34,902 nt of DNA from an uncultured Eubacterium sp. (GCA_944385025.1 CALWVQ010000070.1:1-34902); one strand, 5' to 3'. Shown: positions 1 to 8,147, counted from the stretch's first letter. Numbers and translations are program-made. The notes: generated by a model not told the origin, from the letters alone.

Positions 1-41
1 GATTTCGAATCCGGACCCTTCAGCCTCTTGGGTACATCTCC
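1..41 (-). tRNA. tRNA-Ser(CGA), 5' part, runs off the left edge
   Basis: Read on the minus strand, the segment begins with acceptor arm GGAGATG (41-35), then TA, a serine/leucine-like D arm (CCCAAGAGG...GGG), anticodon stem CCGGA and loop TTCGAAA. The anticodon is CGA (positions 7-5), which reads serine codon UCG. The 3' half, including the long variable arm, is outside the window. A strong promoter lies just upstream at 56-84. Confidence 0.85.
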
Positions 42-55
42 GTATCACGTTAGTG

Positions 56-84
56 ATTCTAACATTTTAACTGATGTTTGTCAA
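56..84 (-). promoter_or_regulatory. Sigma-A promoter of tRNA-Ser
   Basis: On the minus strand, -35 TTGACA (84-79) and -10 TAGAAT (61-56) are separated by exactly 17 bp. Its -35 sits 4 bp from the -35 of the divergent hisH promoter. Confidence 0.7.
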
Positions 85-88
85 TGAG

Positions 89-117
89 TTGAAAGTGAAT
101 ATGGTGTGTGATATAAT
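89..117 (+). promoter_or_regulatory. Sigma-A promoter of hisHF
   Basis: TTGAAA (89-94), a 17-bp spacer and TATAAT (112-117). The predicted leader is about 20 nt and holds only the ribosome-binding site AGGAGA (134-139), so there is no room for a T-box or attenuator. Confidence 0.8.
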
Positions 118-144
118 ATTTTCATTATATATTAGGAGAAAAAT

Positions 145-756
145 ATGGTTGCAATTATTGATTACGGCGCAGGAAATTTGTCAAGCGTAAAAAAAGCCCT
201 TGATTATCTCGGCGCTGAAAGTGAAATAACACAGGACAGGGATAAGATACTTTCCGCCTCTCACGTGATTCTCCCCGGCGTCGGCTCATTCGGCGACGCT
301 ATGAATTCTATGCAGGAGCGAGGCTTAGTTGAAACAGTTAAAGAGGCGGCATTAAGCGGCAAGCCGTTTCTCGGTATCTGCCTTGGTTTGCAGCTTCTTT
401 TTGAAGAAAGCGACGAAAGCCCCGATGTTAAAGGCTTGGGACTTTTAAAGGGCAGGATAGTTACTATTCCCAAAGACAATGGACTTAAAGTGCCTCATAT
501 GGGCTGGAATTCCGTGGAGTTAAAGCAAAGAAACGGCATTTTTGACGGCATTGATGATGAAAGTTACTTTTATTTTGTGCACTCCTATTATCTTAAAGAT
601 GCTGACGTCGACGTGGTGGCAGGAGTTACACATTACGGTGTGGAAATTCAGTGTGCCGTTCAAAAAGGAAATTTGAGCGCAACCCAGTTTCACCCTGAAA
701 AAAGCAGTAAGGCGGGACTTAAGCTCCTTGAAAACTTTTTAAAGGAGGAGTGCTGA
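145..756 (+). CDS. hisH: Imidazole glycerol phosphate synthase, glutaminase subunit HisH
   Basis: Class I glutamine amidotransferase subunit. It releases ammonia from glutamine and channels it to HisF, making imidazole glycerol phosphate and AICAR in histidine biosynthesis. At 203 aa it has the normal family length. The nucleophile elbow GICLGLQ carries Cys79, and the His/Glu of the triad are in QFHPEKS (His183, Glu185). The N-terminus ([11 protein letters not shown]) is typical. AGGAGA lies 5 nt upstream of the ATG. hisF begins 1 nt after its stop, so the two are cotranscribed and probably translationally coupled. No other his genes are adjacent. Confidence 0.96.
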   Translation: MVAIIDYGAGNLSSVKKALDYLGAESEITQDRDKILSASHVILPGVGSFGDAMNSMQERGLVETVKEAALSGKPFLGICLGLQLLFEESDESPDVKGLGLLKGRIVTIPKDNGLKVPHMGWNSVELKQRNGIFDGIDDESYFYFVHSYYLKDADVDVVAGVTHYGVEIQCAVQKGNLSATQFHPEKSSKAGLKLLENFLKEEC

Positions 757-757
757 T

Positions 758-1513
758 ATGTACGCAAAAAGAATAATACCCTGCCTTGACGTTAAAAACG
801 GTCGAGTAGTAAAGGGCGTTTCGTTTGTAGATATAAGAGACGCAGGTGACCCTGTTGAGTGCGCAGCAGCTTATGACAGACAGGGTGCAGATGAGTTAGT
901 GCTTTTGGATATTACCGCAAGCCACGAGGGCAGAAGCACGATGATTGACATTGTAAAAAGAGTTGCCGAAACGGTGTTTATTCCTTTTACAGTGGGCGGA
1001 GGAATAAGAACTGTTGAGGATTTTAAAGAGCTTTTAAGAGCAGGGGCGGATAAAATTTCCGTAAACTCTGCCGCAGTGAGAAATCCACAGCTTATAAATG
1101 ATGCGTCCTATAAATTCGGAGCCCAGTGCGTAGTGTGCGCTATTGACGCTAAAAGAAACGATAACGGCTGGGAGGTTTATCTTAACGGCGGGCGAATTCC
1201 CACAGGCATTGACGCTGTTAAATGGGCAGTTGAGGCAGAAAAAAGAGGAGCAGGAGAAATTCTTTTGACCTCTATGGATCAGGACGGTCAGAAAACAGGC
1301 TACGATATTGAGCTTACACGAGCAGTCAGCGAAAGTGTGGGTATTCCTGTAATTGCTTCGGGGGGAGCAGGCAAGGCAGAGCATTTTTATGACGCCTTTA
1401 CACAGGGCAAGGCAGACGCAGTTTTGGCTGCAAGCCTGTTTCATTTTAACGAATTGCCTGTACCTGAACTGAAAAAATATTTAAACGAAAAAAACATTCC
1501 TGTAAGGATATAA
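758..1513 (+). CDS. hisF: Imidazole glycerol phosphate synthase, cyclase subunit HisF
   Basis: TIM-barrel cyclase that joins ammonia from HisH with PRFAR to give imidazole glycerol phosphate plus AICAR. At 251 aa it is full length. The catalytic aspartates of the family are present as Asp11 (IIPCLDV) and Asp130 (CAIDAKR). The phosphate-binding segments TVGGGIRT and ASGGAG and the C-terminal AASLFHF are conserved. A strong AAGGAGG overlaps the end of hisH. The sequence is canonical HisF, so I see no reason to assign it to the sugar-amidating paralogues. It is followed at once by a terminator. Confidence 0.97.
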   Translation: MYAKRIIPCLDVKNGRVVKGVSFVDIRDAGDPVECAAAYDRQGADELVLLDITASHEGRSTMIDIVKRVAETVFIPFTVGGGIRTVEDFKELLRAGADKISVNSAAVRNPQLINDASYKFGAQCVVCAIDAKRNDNGWEVYLNGGRIPTGIDAVKWAVEAEKRGAGEILLTSMDQDGQKTGYDIELTRAVSESVGIPVIASGGAGKAEHFYDAFTQGKADAVLAASLFHFNELPVPELKKYLNEKNIPVRI

Positions 1514-1520
1514 AAATTAA

Positions 1521-1556
1521 AAAGGACATCTCTTTAACAGAGATGTCCTTTTTAAA
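1521..1556. terminator. Bidirectional terminator between hisF and the GrpB-PPase gene
   Basis: A 13-bp perfect stem: AAAGGACATCTCT (1521-1533), loop TTAAC, AGAGATGTCCTTT (1539-1551). It is flanked by A and T runs on both sides and lies between two convergent genes. Confidence 0.88.
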
Positions 1557-1562
1557 TACCAT

Positions 1563-2444
1563 TTACGGCTCATATAATTCAATTTCGCTTTCATAATACT
1601 GTTCCTGAAAATGAACAGCAGATGCAATTTCTTTTTTATTAAAATTCTGCCCTTCAGGTACGCCGACAAGTTTATCCTCAACATCATTGTGACGGTGAAT
1701 AATTGCAATTATTTTGACGGTGTATTCCTTAACGGGGACTTCTACGCCAAGTAAATATACGTCAAGTTCTTCTCCGTCGCCGCCTATCACATTTGGTATG
1801 TAACCGTAATTTATAGGATAAATTAGGTCAGGGTGTTTAGGGTGAATACTGCCTATGGGACGGTCAATTTTAATATTGACGGTTTTACCTAAATAAGATT
1901 TTACAAGGGCTTTTCTTAAGGTGTAAACTATAAAATTATGCTTTCCTTTAAGATACTTTTCTCTTCCCGGGTCAACGGGAGCCTGTTTGGCAAGCCTTAC
2001 TTTTAACTTTTCATATTCTTTAGCAACTGATATGTTGTTGATTAGATAATCCCTAAAATTTATGTAGTTTGTCCATTCCATACTGTCAGTTAAAACAAAA
2101 TGTATAAAGTGGGTTTGCATATCTCCTGTGCCGTCATAAAAACTACCGCAGGCAAAGAGTAATTGTTTTTCCCCGTCGCCATTTGGGCTTGAACGATAGT
2201 GAAATCCCTTATTCTTGAGTTGCTGTTCAAACTCTAAAACACTTTTAAAATCATCAACTTTTACGGCAATATCAATAATAGGCTTTGCTTTTATCGTGGG
2301 TATTGAGGTGCTTCCTATATGTTGTATATCTTTTATAACAGGTCCTAAAATTTCTTTTAATTGTAAAATAGTACGCTGGGCTTCCGCTTCCCATTCTTTT
2401 TCGTGGGGGCATAAATTAACTGTTCCCCGTTTAAGTCCAATCAT
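1563..2444 (-). CDS. GrpB-family nucleotidyltransferase-fold protein fused to a small inorganic pyrophosphatase-like domain
   Basis: A 293-aa two-domain protein. Residues 1-175 match the GrpB/UPF0157 family, a nucleotidyltransferase-fold group, with HIGSTSIP (42-49) followed by KPIIDIAV (Asp58). Residues 184-293 resemble the small family I-type pyrophosphatase-like proteins of Firmicutes, with YPINYGYIP (209-217) and an acidic DGEELDV (223-229). The classical signature is D-x-D-P-x-D; here the third position is Glu. AGAGGT precedes the ATG. It is the last gene of the ddl-argS minus-strand cluster. The two domains suggest a nucleotidyl transfer that releases diphosphate coupled to its hydrolysis, but neither substrate nor activity can be read from sequence. 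Confidence 0.85.
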   Translation of the reverse strand: MIGLKRGTVNLCPHEKEWEAEAQRTILQLKEILGPVIKDIQHIGSTSIPTIKAKPIIDIAVKVDDFKSVLEFEQQLKNKGFHYRSSPNGDGEKQLLFACGSFYDGTGDMQTHFIHFVLTDSMEWTNYINFRDYLINNISVAKEYEKLKVRLAKQAPVDPGREKYLKGKHNFIVYTLRKALVKSYLGKTVNIKIDRPIGSIHPKHPDLIYPINYGYIPNVIGGDGEELDVYLLGVEVPVKEYTVKIIAIIHRHNDVEDKLVGVPEGQNFNKKEIASAVHFQEQYYESEIELYEP

Positions 2445-2472
2445 AAATTTACCTCTTTGTTGCAGACAAACA

Positions 2473-2495
2473 GAGGCACTTCTTTGAAGTGCCTC
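2473..2495 (-). terminator. Hairpin between the radical SAM gene and GrpB-PPase
   Basis: A perfect 10-bp stem: GAGGCACTTC (2473-2482), TTT, GAAGTGCCTC (2486-2495). On the minus strand it is followed only by TGTTTGTCTG, a poor T-tract. It sits between the radical SAM stop (2501) and the start of the next gene (2444). It may be a weak terminator or a processing/attenuation hairpin. Confidence 0.55.
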
Positions 2496-2500
2496 CTTTG

Positions 2501-3910
2501 TTATTTTTCTGTTTCTGTTTTTGCCTCAAGGGTGTCACGGTAATACTGGGTAAAGGGTTTAAAACGCTCCTTTTCTTCCCATATTTCCTTTGCCTTTGGT
2601 GCCCAGTTTGCCGCATAAGCGTCGCACTTACTGCAAAGCTCTTCAACGCTTTCTGCTTTAAGCAGATTTGTTGATTTAGCGCCTGATTTATTAACAATAT
2701 GCCTTAATGCCTGTGGATTTTCCAGCATCGGACAGGGGCGCAGCATATTATCGTTAAAAGGCTGACCCTTGTAATATTCTCTGAACAAAGGCGATTTAAG
2801 ACACTCAAGAATACTTTTTTCTCTGATATTTGAATCGCTGTAATGGATAAATACGCAGGGCTCAACGTCGCCCTCGCTGTTTACGTGGAAATAGTTTCTT
2901 CCGCCTGCAATACATCCGCCCACAAATTCAGCGTCGTTCTGAAAATCAACGGTAAATATAGGCTTACCTGTTTTTTCGTTACGCTTGTTTCGGATTTCAC
3001 GGTAAACGTGCTCTCTTTGCTCAGGTGTAAGCAAAAGGCTTGTGTCCGCATCACTGCCCACAGGCATATAGTGGAAGTACCACGCATATTTTGCGCCGTT
3101 TTCAATAAGCATATCGTAAAACTCGTCGCTGGTAACAGCTTTGTAGTTTTGACTTGTGTAGCAAATTGACGCGCCGAAAAGGCACTTGTTCTTTTTAAGA
3201 AGCCTCATAGCCTCAACAGTTTTTTTGTAAGCGCCCTCGCCTCGTCTTGTGTCGTTGGTTTCCTCGCTTCCCTCAATGGACAGGGCAAGACCGAAGTTGC
3301 CGCACTCCCTTATATCCTGGCAAAACTGCTGGTCAACAAGAGTGCCGTTAGTGTAGGCGAGAAAAATACAGTCCTGATTTTCCCTTGCAAGAGTAAGGAT
3401 TTCTTTTTTCTTGATTAAAGGCTCTCCCCCTGTAAACATAAAGAAATGAGTGCCCAGCGCTTTGCTTTCGGTAACGATTTTACGCATTTCGTCAAGGGTA
3501 AGACTTGATTTGTACCCGTATTCTGCCGCCCAACAGCCCTTGCATTTAAGATTGCAGGCAGAGGTAGGGTCCATAAGCACTACCCAAGGGATATTACAGT
3601 GCTCTTCCTCACGCTTTTTTCTAAGGGTTGACGTGCCGATAAGACCTGCGTCAATGCCGAAGGTCAGCACTGCTTTTCGCAGAAAATCACGGTCTATATC
3701 CTCAATTCCCTTAAAAAGATATTCGTGCCATATGTTGCTCTCATCTGTGATAATTTCAATAGGCTTTGTAAATGTGCTTTCAGGGTACATTTTGCCTGCC
3801 ACAGCCTTGCCTATTTTTACAAGTTTGAGCATATTTTGTTTGGGGTTTTTATAAATGTATTTGAAAAGTACGTTTCCAACCTGGTGGAGAATTTTGCTTT
3901 TCAGTTGCAT
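2501..3910 (-). CDS. Radical SAM protein with SPASM-like C-terminal cysteines
   Basis: A 469-aa protein. The radical SAM cluster-binding motif is CNLKCKGC (Cys119, Cys123, Cys126), followed by the SAM-binding GGEP in FTGGEPLIKK. C-terminal cysteines (GGCIAGG, EPCVFIH, RPCPML, CSKCDAY) are arranged as in SPASM or related auxiliary Fe-S domains. About 105 N-terminal residues precede the barrel. I do not recognise the specific substrate. No short precursor peptide is visible nearby, so a peptide-modifying role has no local support. It starts 14 nt downstream of argS with AAGGGA as ribosome-binding site, and is probably cotranscribed with argS and ddl. Confidence 0.87.
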   Translation of the reverse strand: MQLKSKILHQVGNVLFKYIYKNPKQNMLKLVKIGKAVAGKMYPESTFTKPIEIITDESNIWHEYLFKGIEDIDRDFLRKAVLTFGIDAGLIGTSTLRKKREEEHCNIPWVVLMDPTSACNLKCKGCWAAEYGYKSSLTLDEMRKIVTESKALGTHFFMFTGGEPLIKKKEILTLARENQDCIFLAYTNGTLVDQQFCQDIRECGNFGLALSIEGSEETNDTRRGEGAYKKTVEAMRLLKKNKCLFGASICYTSQNYKAVTSDEFYDMLIENGAKYAWYFHYMPVGSDADTSLLLTPEQREHVYREIRNKRNEKTGKPIFTVDFQNDAEFVGGCIAGGRNYFHVNSEGDVEPCVFIHYSDSNIREKSILECLKSPLFREYYKGQPFNDNMLRPCPMLENPQALRHIVNKSGAKSTNLLKAESVEELCSKCDAYAANWAPKAKEIWEEKERFKPFTQYYRDTLEAKTETEK

Positions 3911-3924
3911 AATTATTTCCCTTC

Positions 3925-5613
3925 TTACATAACCTCTGGGGCAGTAATCTTAAGCATAGTTAAAATGTTTCTTATTGTGTCTTTAACTGCACAGCAAAGA
4001 TAAAGTCTTGCCTGCATAAGTCCCCGGTCATCTACCATAACTCTTTGTGCATTGTAGAATTTGTGGAAAAGTGTGGCAAGTTCAATAACGTAGTGAGTGA
4101 TTTTAGCAGGGTCGTAAGCCTTTGCAGAGCTTACAATTTCGCTTGTCAGCGCTGACAGGTGGCGGATAAGCTCTTTTTCTTCAGCGCTGTTAAGGAGAAG
4201 AAGTTCTTCATCGGTAGGAGTTCTTAACTCCACGCCCTGCTCCTTTGCCTTTTTGATAATTGAGCAAATTCTTGCGTGAGCGTATTGAACGTAGTAAACA
4301 GGATTTTCGCTGGACTGCTTTGCAGCAAGCTCCAAATCAAAATCAAAGTGAGAGTTAGGCTCTCTTAAATTAAAGAAAAATCTTGCAGCGTCAAGAGGCA
4401 CTTCGTCAATAAGAGTGTTGAGAGTGATTGCCTTGCCTGAACGCTTTGAAAGCTTGATTGTTTCGCCCTCACGAACAAGACGTACCATTTGCATAATTAC
4501 AATATCAAGTCTTGATGCGTCAAGTCCAAGAGCAGTTAAAGCCGCTTTCATTCTTGCCACATAGCCGTGGTGGTCAGCGCCCAAAACGTCAATAGCCTTG
4601 TCATATCCTCGTGTAACAAGCTTGTTATAATGATATGCAATGTCAGGCACAATATATGTGGGCAGTCCGTTGGCACGAACAAGAACAATGTCTTTTTCGT
4701 TGCCGTATTCAGATGCCTTGAACCACAAAGCGCCCTCGCTTTCATATGTTACACCCTTCTCTTTAAGGGCATTAATAACCTTGTCAACAGAGCCGTCATT
4801 ATGAAGGGTTGACTCTCTGAACCAGTTGTCATACTTAATTCTGTATCTGCCTAAATCTCTTTCAAGACCTGCAATGTTTTTGGGAAGAGCATAGTCCACA
4901 AGGGCTTTTCTTCTTTCAGCGCTTGGTGCGTTTACATATTTGTCGCCGTATTCCTTAATAAAGTTTTCGGCGTGGTCGGTAATGTCAGCACCCTGATAAG
5001 CGTCCTCTGGCATTTCAACGCTGTCATCAAAATGCTGAAGATAACGCACCTCGAGAGATGTGGCAAATTTTTCAATCTGATTGCCGGCGTCGTTAATGTA
5101 AAATTCACGGCTGACGTCATATCCTGCCCAGTCAAGTACGGACGCAAGGCAGTCACCGATAGCTCCGCCCCTTGCGTTACCTATGTGCATAGGGCCTGTG
5201 GGGTTTGCCGATACAAATTCAACAAGGATTTTCTTGCCCTGACCGTAGTCTGATTTACCGTAGTTTTCACCGCAGGCAAAAATATCCTTTAAAATCTCGC
5301 TGTAAAATTTTTGTGAGAAGAAGAAATTTAAAAAGCCTGCCCCTGCAATCTTCACCCTGTCAAAGAGAGTGTCTGTTAAATCAATGTGATTTGCAATGCT
5401 TTCTGCAATCATTCTGGGCGCTTTTCTGAAAACTCTTGCCCCTGCCATTGCCACGTTTGACGAGTAGTCGCCGTTTGCTTTGTTTGCAGGAATTTCAATA
5501 ATGAAATCAGGCATTTCAGCCTGTGGCAGTTCGCCGTTTTCAATGGCACAGGCAACAGCCTTTTCAATTATTTCTTTTAATTTTATCTCTGTTTCTTTTA
5601 TTATTTTTGACAT
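3925..5613 (-). CDS. argS: Arginyl-tRNA synthetase
   Basis: Class I aminoacyl-tRNA synthetase charging tRNA-Arg in the cytoplasm. At 562 aa it has normal length. The HIGH-type motif is ANPTGPMHIGN (HIGN 143-146) and the KMSKS-equivalent loop is KLSKRSG (387-393). The N-terminal Add-1-like tRNA-recognition domain and the C-terminal anticodon-binding (DALR) domain with YVQYAHAR and LCCAVKDTI are present. AGGAG lies inside the end of the DUF1934 gene, whose stop is 1 nt from this ATG, so the pair is tightly coupled. No T-box leader precedes it. Confidence 0.97.
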   Translation of the reverse strand: MSKIIKETEIKLKEIIEKAVACAIENGELPQAEMPDFIIEIPANKANGDYSSNVAMAGARVFRKAPRMIAESIANHIDLTDTLFDRVKIAGAGFLNFFFSQKFYSEILKDIFACGENYGKSDYGQGKKILVEFVSANPTGPMHIGNARGGAIGDCLASVLDWAGYDVSREFYINDAGNQIEKFATSLEVRYLQHFDDSVEMPEDAYQGADITDHAENFIKEYGDKYVNAPSAERRKALVDYALPKNIAGLERDLGRYRIKYDNWFRESTLHNDGSVDKVINALKEKGVTYESEGALWFKASEYGNEKDIVLVRANGLPTYIVPDIAYHYNKLVTRGYDKAIDVLGADHHGYVARMKAALTALGLDASRLDIVIMQMVRLVREGETIKLSKRSGKAITLNTLIDEVPLDAARFFFNLREPNSHFDFDLELAAKQSSENPVYYVQYAHARICSIIKKAKEQGVELRTPTDEELLLLNSAEEKELIRHLSALTSEIVSSAKAYDPAKITHYVIELATLFHKFYNAQRVMVDDRGLMQARLYLCCAVKDTIRNILTMLKITAPEVM

Positions 5614-5614
5614 T

Positions 5615-6046
5615 TTATTGCTCCTGATTTTTTCTGAAGGTCAGTCTAACCTCGTTTTTTGACGCTAAAGCGCCGTTTATATCAATATCATAGGAAAACA
5701 AAAAGCTTCCCCCGTTTTCATTGTAGTCGCAGTCAATAGTGTGACCCGAAATGCCCATTAAAATATCGCCGTATTCCGTGCCGTAGTGGCAAAGATTGCG
5801 CTGTGATTTTTCAATAACAAGCCTTGATGAAAAGTCGCCAGTTCTGGTCATTTCCACGCTTTTTTCGTCTTTGCCGATTTTTACGCAAACGTCAACAGGT
5901 TTAACAGGCGCTTGGTATTCCTCGGTGTATCTTATTTTGTAGTGGTCCTCAAGCTCCTCAATGGTGGCAATGGTGGTAAGCTCCATTTTATCCTTTTGAC
6001 TGTCAATTCGCTGAGTTCCCACAACTTCCAAAAGTATCTTATCCAT
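5615..6046 (-). CDS. DUF1934 (YwiB-like) beta-barrel protein
   Basis: A 143-aa cytoplasmic protein with no signal or membrane segment. It matches the DUF1934/YwiB family in length, in the opening (LLEVVGTQRID), and in its place: ywiB is also next to argS in Bacillus subtilis. The family has a lipocalin/calycin-like fold and no established biochemical role that I can cite. It lies 6 nt after ddl and 1 nt before argS, so it is in one transcript with both. Confidence 0.85.
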   Translation of the reverse strand: MDKILLEVVGTQRIDSQKDKMELTTIATIEELEDHYKIRYTEEYQAPVKPVDVCVKIGKDEKSVEMTRTGDFSSRLVIEKSQRNLCHYGTEYGDILMGISGHTIDCDYNENGGSFLFSYDIDINGALASKNEVRLTFRKNQEQ

Positions 6047-6052
6047 AGCGGT

Positions 6053-7117
6053 TTATATTTTTCCTCCGCGCTCAAGGGCAAGGTCGATAAGCCTGTTTAT
6101 AAGTTCTTTGTACGGCACTCCCACAGCTTCGAAAAGCTTGGGGTACATACTGATAGGCGTTTGACCCGGAATAGTGTTTATTTCGTTGAAAACAACCTCT
6201 TCGGTATCTTTCTTTACAAAAAAGTCAACTCTTGAAAGACCTTGACAGCCTAAAGAGGTGTAAACTTTAAGCGCCTGAGCCTTTACCTCGTTTCTCTTTT
6301 CCTCTGAAATTTGAGCAGGAATGTGAAGCTGTGACTGAGGGTTGTTGTACTTTGCGTCAAAATCGTAAAAGTCTGCCGCTGCAACAATCTGTCCGACTTC
6401 GCCTGTAATTGGCTCGTCGTTGCCTAAAACGGCGCACTCAACCTCAAAACCGTCGATAAATTCCTCAAGCACCGCTTTTTTATCCTCTTTAAAGGCTTTT
6501 TCAACAGCGCTTTTCAGTTCTTCTTTGTTGTGTGCCTTGGAAATTCCCACCGATGAGCCTGCGTTTGCAGGTTTAACAAAAATAGGAAGTCCTAACTTCT
6601 CAATGGCTTTGTCAACAATTTCGTCCTGCTTTTTTGAGTATTCGTACTGGGTAACTGCAAGCCATTTTGCCTGATTAATTCCCACGGTATCTGCTACTGC
6701 ATTTGTAACCGCCTTATCCATACAAACTCCTGATGAGGTGGCGTCGCAGCCCACAAAAGGTATTTGGGCAAGCTGGAAAAGACCCTGGATAGTTCCGTCC
6801 TCACCGTTTTTGCCGTGAAGAACAGGAAATACAACGTCAAGTCTTATAATTTCACCGCGGCAGGTAATTAAGCCGTGGATAGACGTGTCAGGTGAAATGA
6901 ACGCAGGAACAAGATTTTTAGAGTAAACCCATTTATCCTCGGGGATAAGGTTAATATCATCGTTATAAATAAACCATCTGCCGTCCTTTGTGATTCCTAT
7001 AAGGACTACATTGTATCTGTCGTAATCAAGGTTAGATATAATTCCTTTTGCAGAGATACAGCTTATATCATGCTCGGAGGATACGCCGCCGAAAATGATA
7101 CCAAGTGTTTTCTTCAT
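6053..7117 (-). CDS. ddl: D-alanine--D-alanine ligase
   Basis: ATP-grasp ligase making the D-Ala-D-Ala dipeptide for peptidoglycan precursors in the cytoplasm. At 354 aa it fits the family. Seen are the N-terminal FGGVSSEHDIS, the ATP-grasp stretch FVKPANAGSSVGI, the omega-loop DFYDFDAKYNN and the metal-binding end FNEINTIPG with SMYPKLFEAVG. The AKY in the omega loop is characteristic of D-Ala-adding enzymes; the His-containing loop of VanA/B-type D-lactate ligases is absent. It is the first gene of a five-gene minus-strand cluster and has its own promoter. Confidence 0.96.
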   Translation of the reverse strand: MKKTLGIIFGGVSSEHDISCISAKGIISNLDYDRYNVVLIGITKDGRWFIYNDDINLIPEDKWVYSKNLVPAFISPDTSIHGLITCRGEIIRLDVVFPVLHGKNGEDGTIQGLFQLAQIPFVGCDATSSGVCMDKAVTNAVADTVGINQAKWLAVTQYEYSKKQDEIVDKAIEKLGLPIFVKPANAGSSVGISKAHNKEELKSAVEKAFKEDKKAVLEEFIDGFEVECAVLGNDEPITGEVGQIVAAADFYDFDAKYNNPQSQLHIPAQISEEKRNEVKAQALKVYTSLGCQGLSRVDFFVKKDTEEVVFNEINTIPGQTPISMYPKLFEAVGVPYKELINRLIDLALERGGKI

Positions 7118-7149
7118 TTTATCTACCTGCTTTCATAATTATTCACATT

Positions 7150-7178
7150 ATTGTATCATACCGACAAATAATAATCAA
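7150..7178 (-). promoter_or_regulatory. Promoter of the ddl-DUF1934-argS-radical SAM-GrpB/PPase cluster
   Basis: Minus strand: TTGATT (7178-7173), 17-bp spacer, TACAAT (7155-7150). A TG dinucleotide one base before the -10 gives an extended -10. Confidence 0.7.
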
Positions 7179-7215
7179 CATATTAAAATATAATAATTTA
7201 TAAATAAAAATATTA

Positions 7216-7244
7216 GTGACAAACTTAAAATATAATGTTATAAT
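7216..7244 (+). promoter_or_regulatory. Promoter of the 283-aa gene
   Basis: GTGACA (7216-7221), 17-bp spacer, TATAAT (7239-7244). The predicted transcript starts near 7251, and a perfect 8-bp hairpin CCGATAAA/TTTATCGG (7261-7279) lies close to its 5' end, before the ribosome-binding site GGGAG. Confidence 0.65.
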
Positions 7245-7295
7245 ACATAATACTGAATATCCGATAAATCATTTATCGGCTTTGGGAGATATCTT

Positions 7296-8147
7296 ATGGA
7301 AATTAATGAGGCTTTTAAAATTATAGAAAAAAACCTTGGTGATATTAATAAGGAACTGGGATTTTCCAAAACCTCACAGGAGGATAACTGTATCGTCTTT
7401 TCTGGGGAAAAGGGCATCTATAAAGTAACTTATGACCCATCAAGCAGTATAATGGCTTTTGAATGTGCTTACGAAAACAGCGAGGACGCAGAGTTTAAAA
7501 CTCTTTCACGCAGTCTTTTTGATACCGAAAGCTATAATGAGCGCGACGCAAAATCTCTTGCAAACGAAATATCGGACGAGCTCACTTCACTTTTTAAGGC
7601 AAGAAAAAAGGTTGATCTTGATAAGGTAAAGATGCCCAAGGCTGTATCAAGAACAAAGGCAAAAAGCGGCGCAATAAGCTATGATACAGACAGCCTTGCA
7701 AACCGTTTTGCCGCTCTTTATCCCGAGATGAAGGACGCTGTTAAGGAAAATATCGCAAAATACGGCGAGTTCCTGCCTGAAACTTTCTTTATGGAGGTAG
7801 GTACTCCCAAGGTGCTTGATATTATTGCAAACGGTACTGAAACAGAGCAGAAGAAACTTTTTAAAATGCTTAATGAAGTTTATGAGGACGGTATTAACGA
7901 GGTTCAGGATATTATCGGCGTTACCATTTTGGGCGAGATGAGAAACGACCCAAAACTTATGGCAGTTGCTGACAAGTATATGTCCGATTATATGTCCGGC
8001 CCTGTTCACGAAATTAATAAGCTTATGAGTAAAAACAAGAAGATAAACAAGCTTCTTAAAAATCCGCCGCCCTATAAGCCTAAAAAGAAGAAAACTAACT
8101 TTATGCAAAATGCTCTTCAGGCGCAAAACCAGAATATGAACAGATAA
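7296..8147 (+). CDS. Conserved-looking protein of unknown function, 283 aa
   Basis: I do not recognise the family. The protein is soluble, with no signal peptide or membrane segment. Residues 1-105 are mixed alpha/beta with acidic patches. A lysine-rich linker (about 107-125) follows. Residues about 128-245 are helical with a loop around KYGEFLPETFFMEVG. The C-terminus is strongly basic (PPPYKPKKKKTN) and ends in a Gln/Asn-rich tail, which could bind nucleic acid or membrane, but that is inference. It is monocistronic, with its own promoter and a downstream terminator. GGGAG precedes the ATG. Codon use resembles that of its neighbours, so a real gene is likely. Confidence 0.8.
   Translation: MEINEAFKIIEKNLGDINKELGFSKTSQEDNCIVFSGEKGIYKVTYDPSSSIMAFECAYENSEDAEFKTLSRSLFDTESYNERDAKSLANEISDELTSLFKARKKVDLDKVKMPKAVSRTKAKSGAISYDTDSLANRFAALYPEMKDAVKENIAKYGEFLPETFFMEVGTPKVLDIIANGTETEQKKLFKMLNEVYEDGINEVQDIIGVTILGEMRNDPKLMAVADKYMSDYMSGPVHEINKLMSKNKKINKLLKNPPPYKPKKKKTNFMQNALQAQNQNMNR

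Noticed and set aside
145-1513. HisH/HisF-like pair for sugar amidation (as in some O-antigen clusters).
   Set aside because: HisF has both catalytic Asp residues and all canonical motifs, and no sugar genes are adjacent.
4567-5253. Open frames of 80-95 codons on the strand opposite argS.
   Set aside because: They mirror the codon bias of argS, lack ribosome-binding sites and show no recognisable domain. The same applies to frames opposite the radical SAM gene, hisF and the carrier gene.
6053-7117. Vancomycin-type D-Ala-D-Lac or D-Ala-D-Ser ligase.
   Set aside because: The omega loop has the AKY of D-Ala-D-Ala ligases, and no vanH, vanX or vanS/R genes accompany it.
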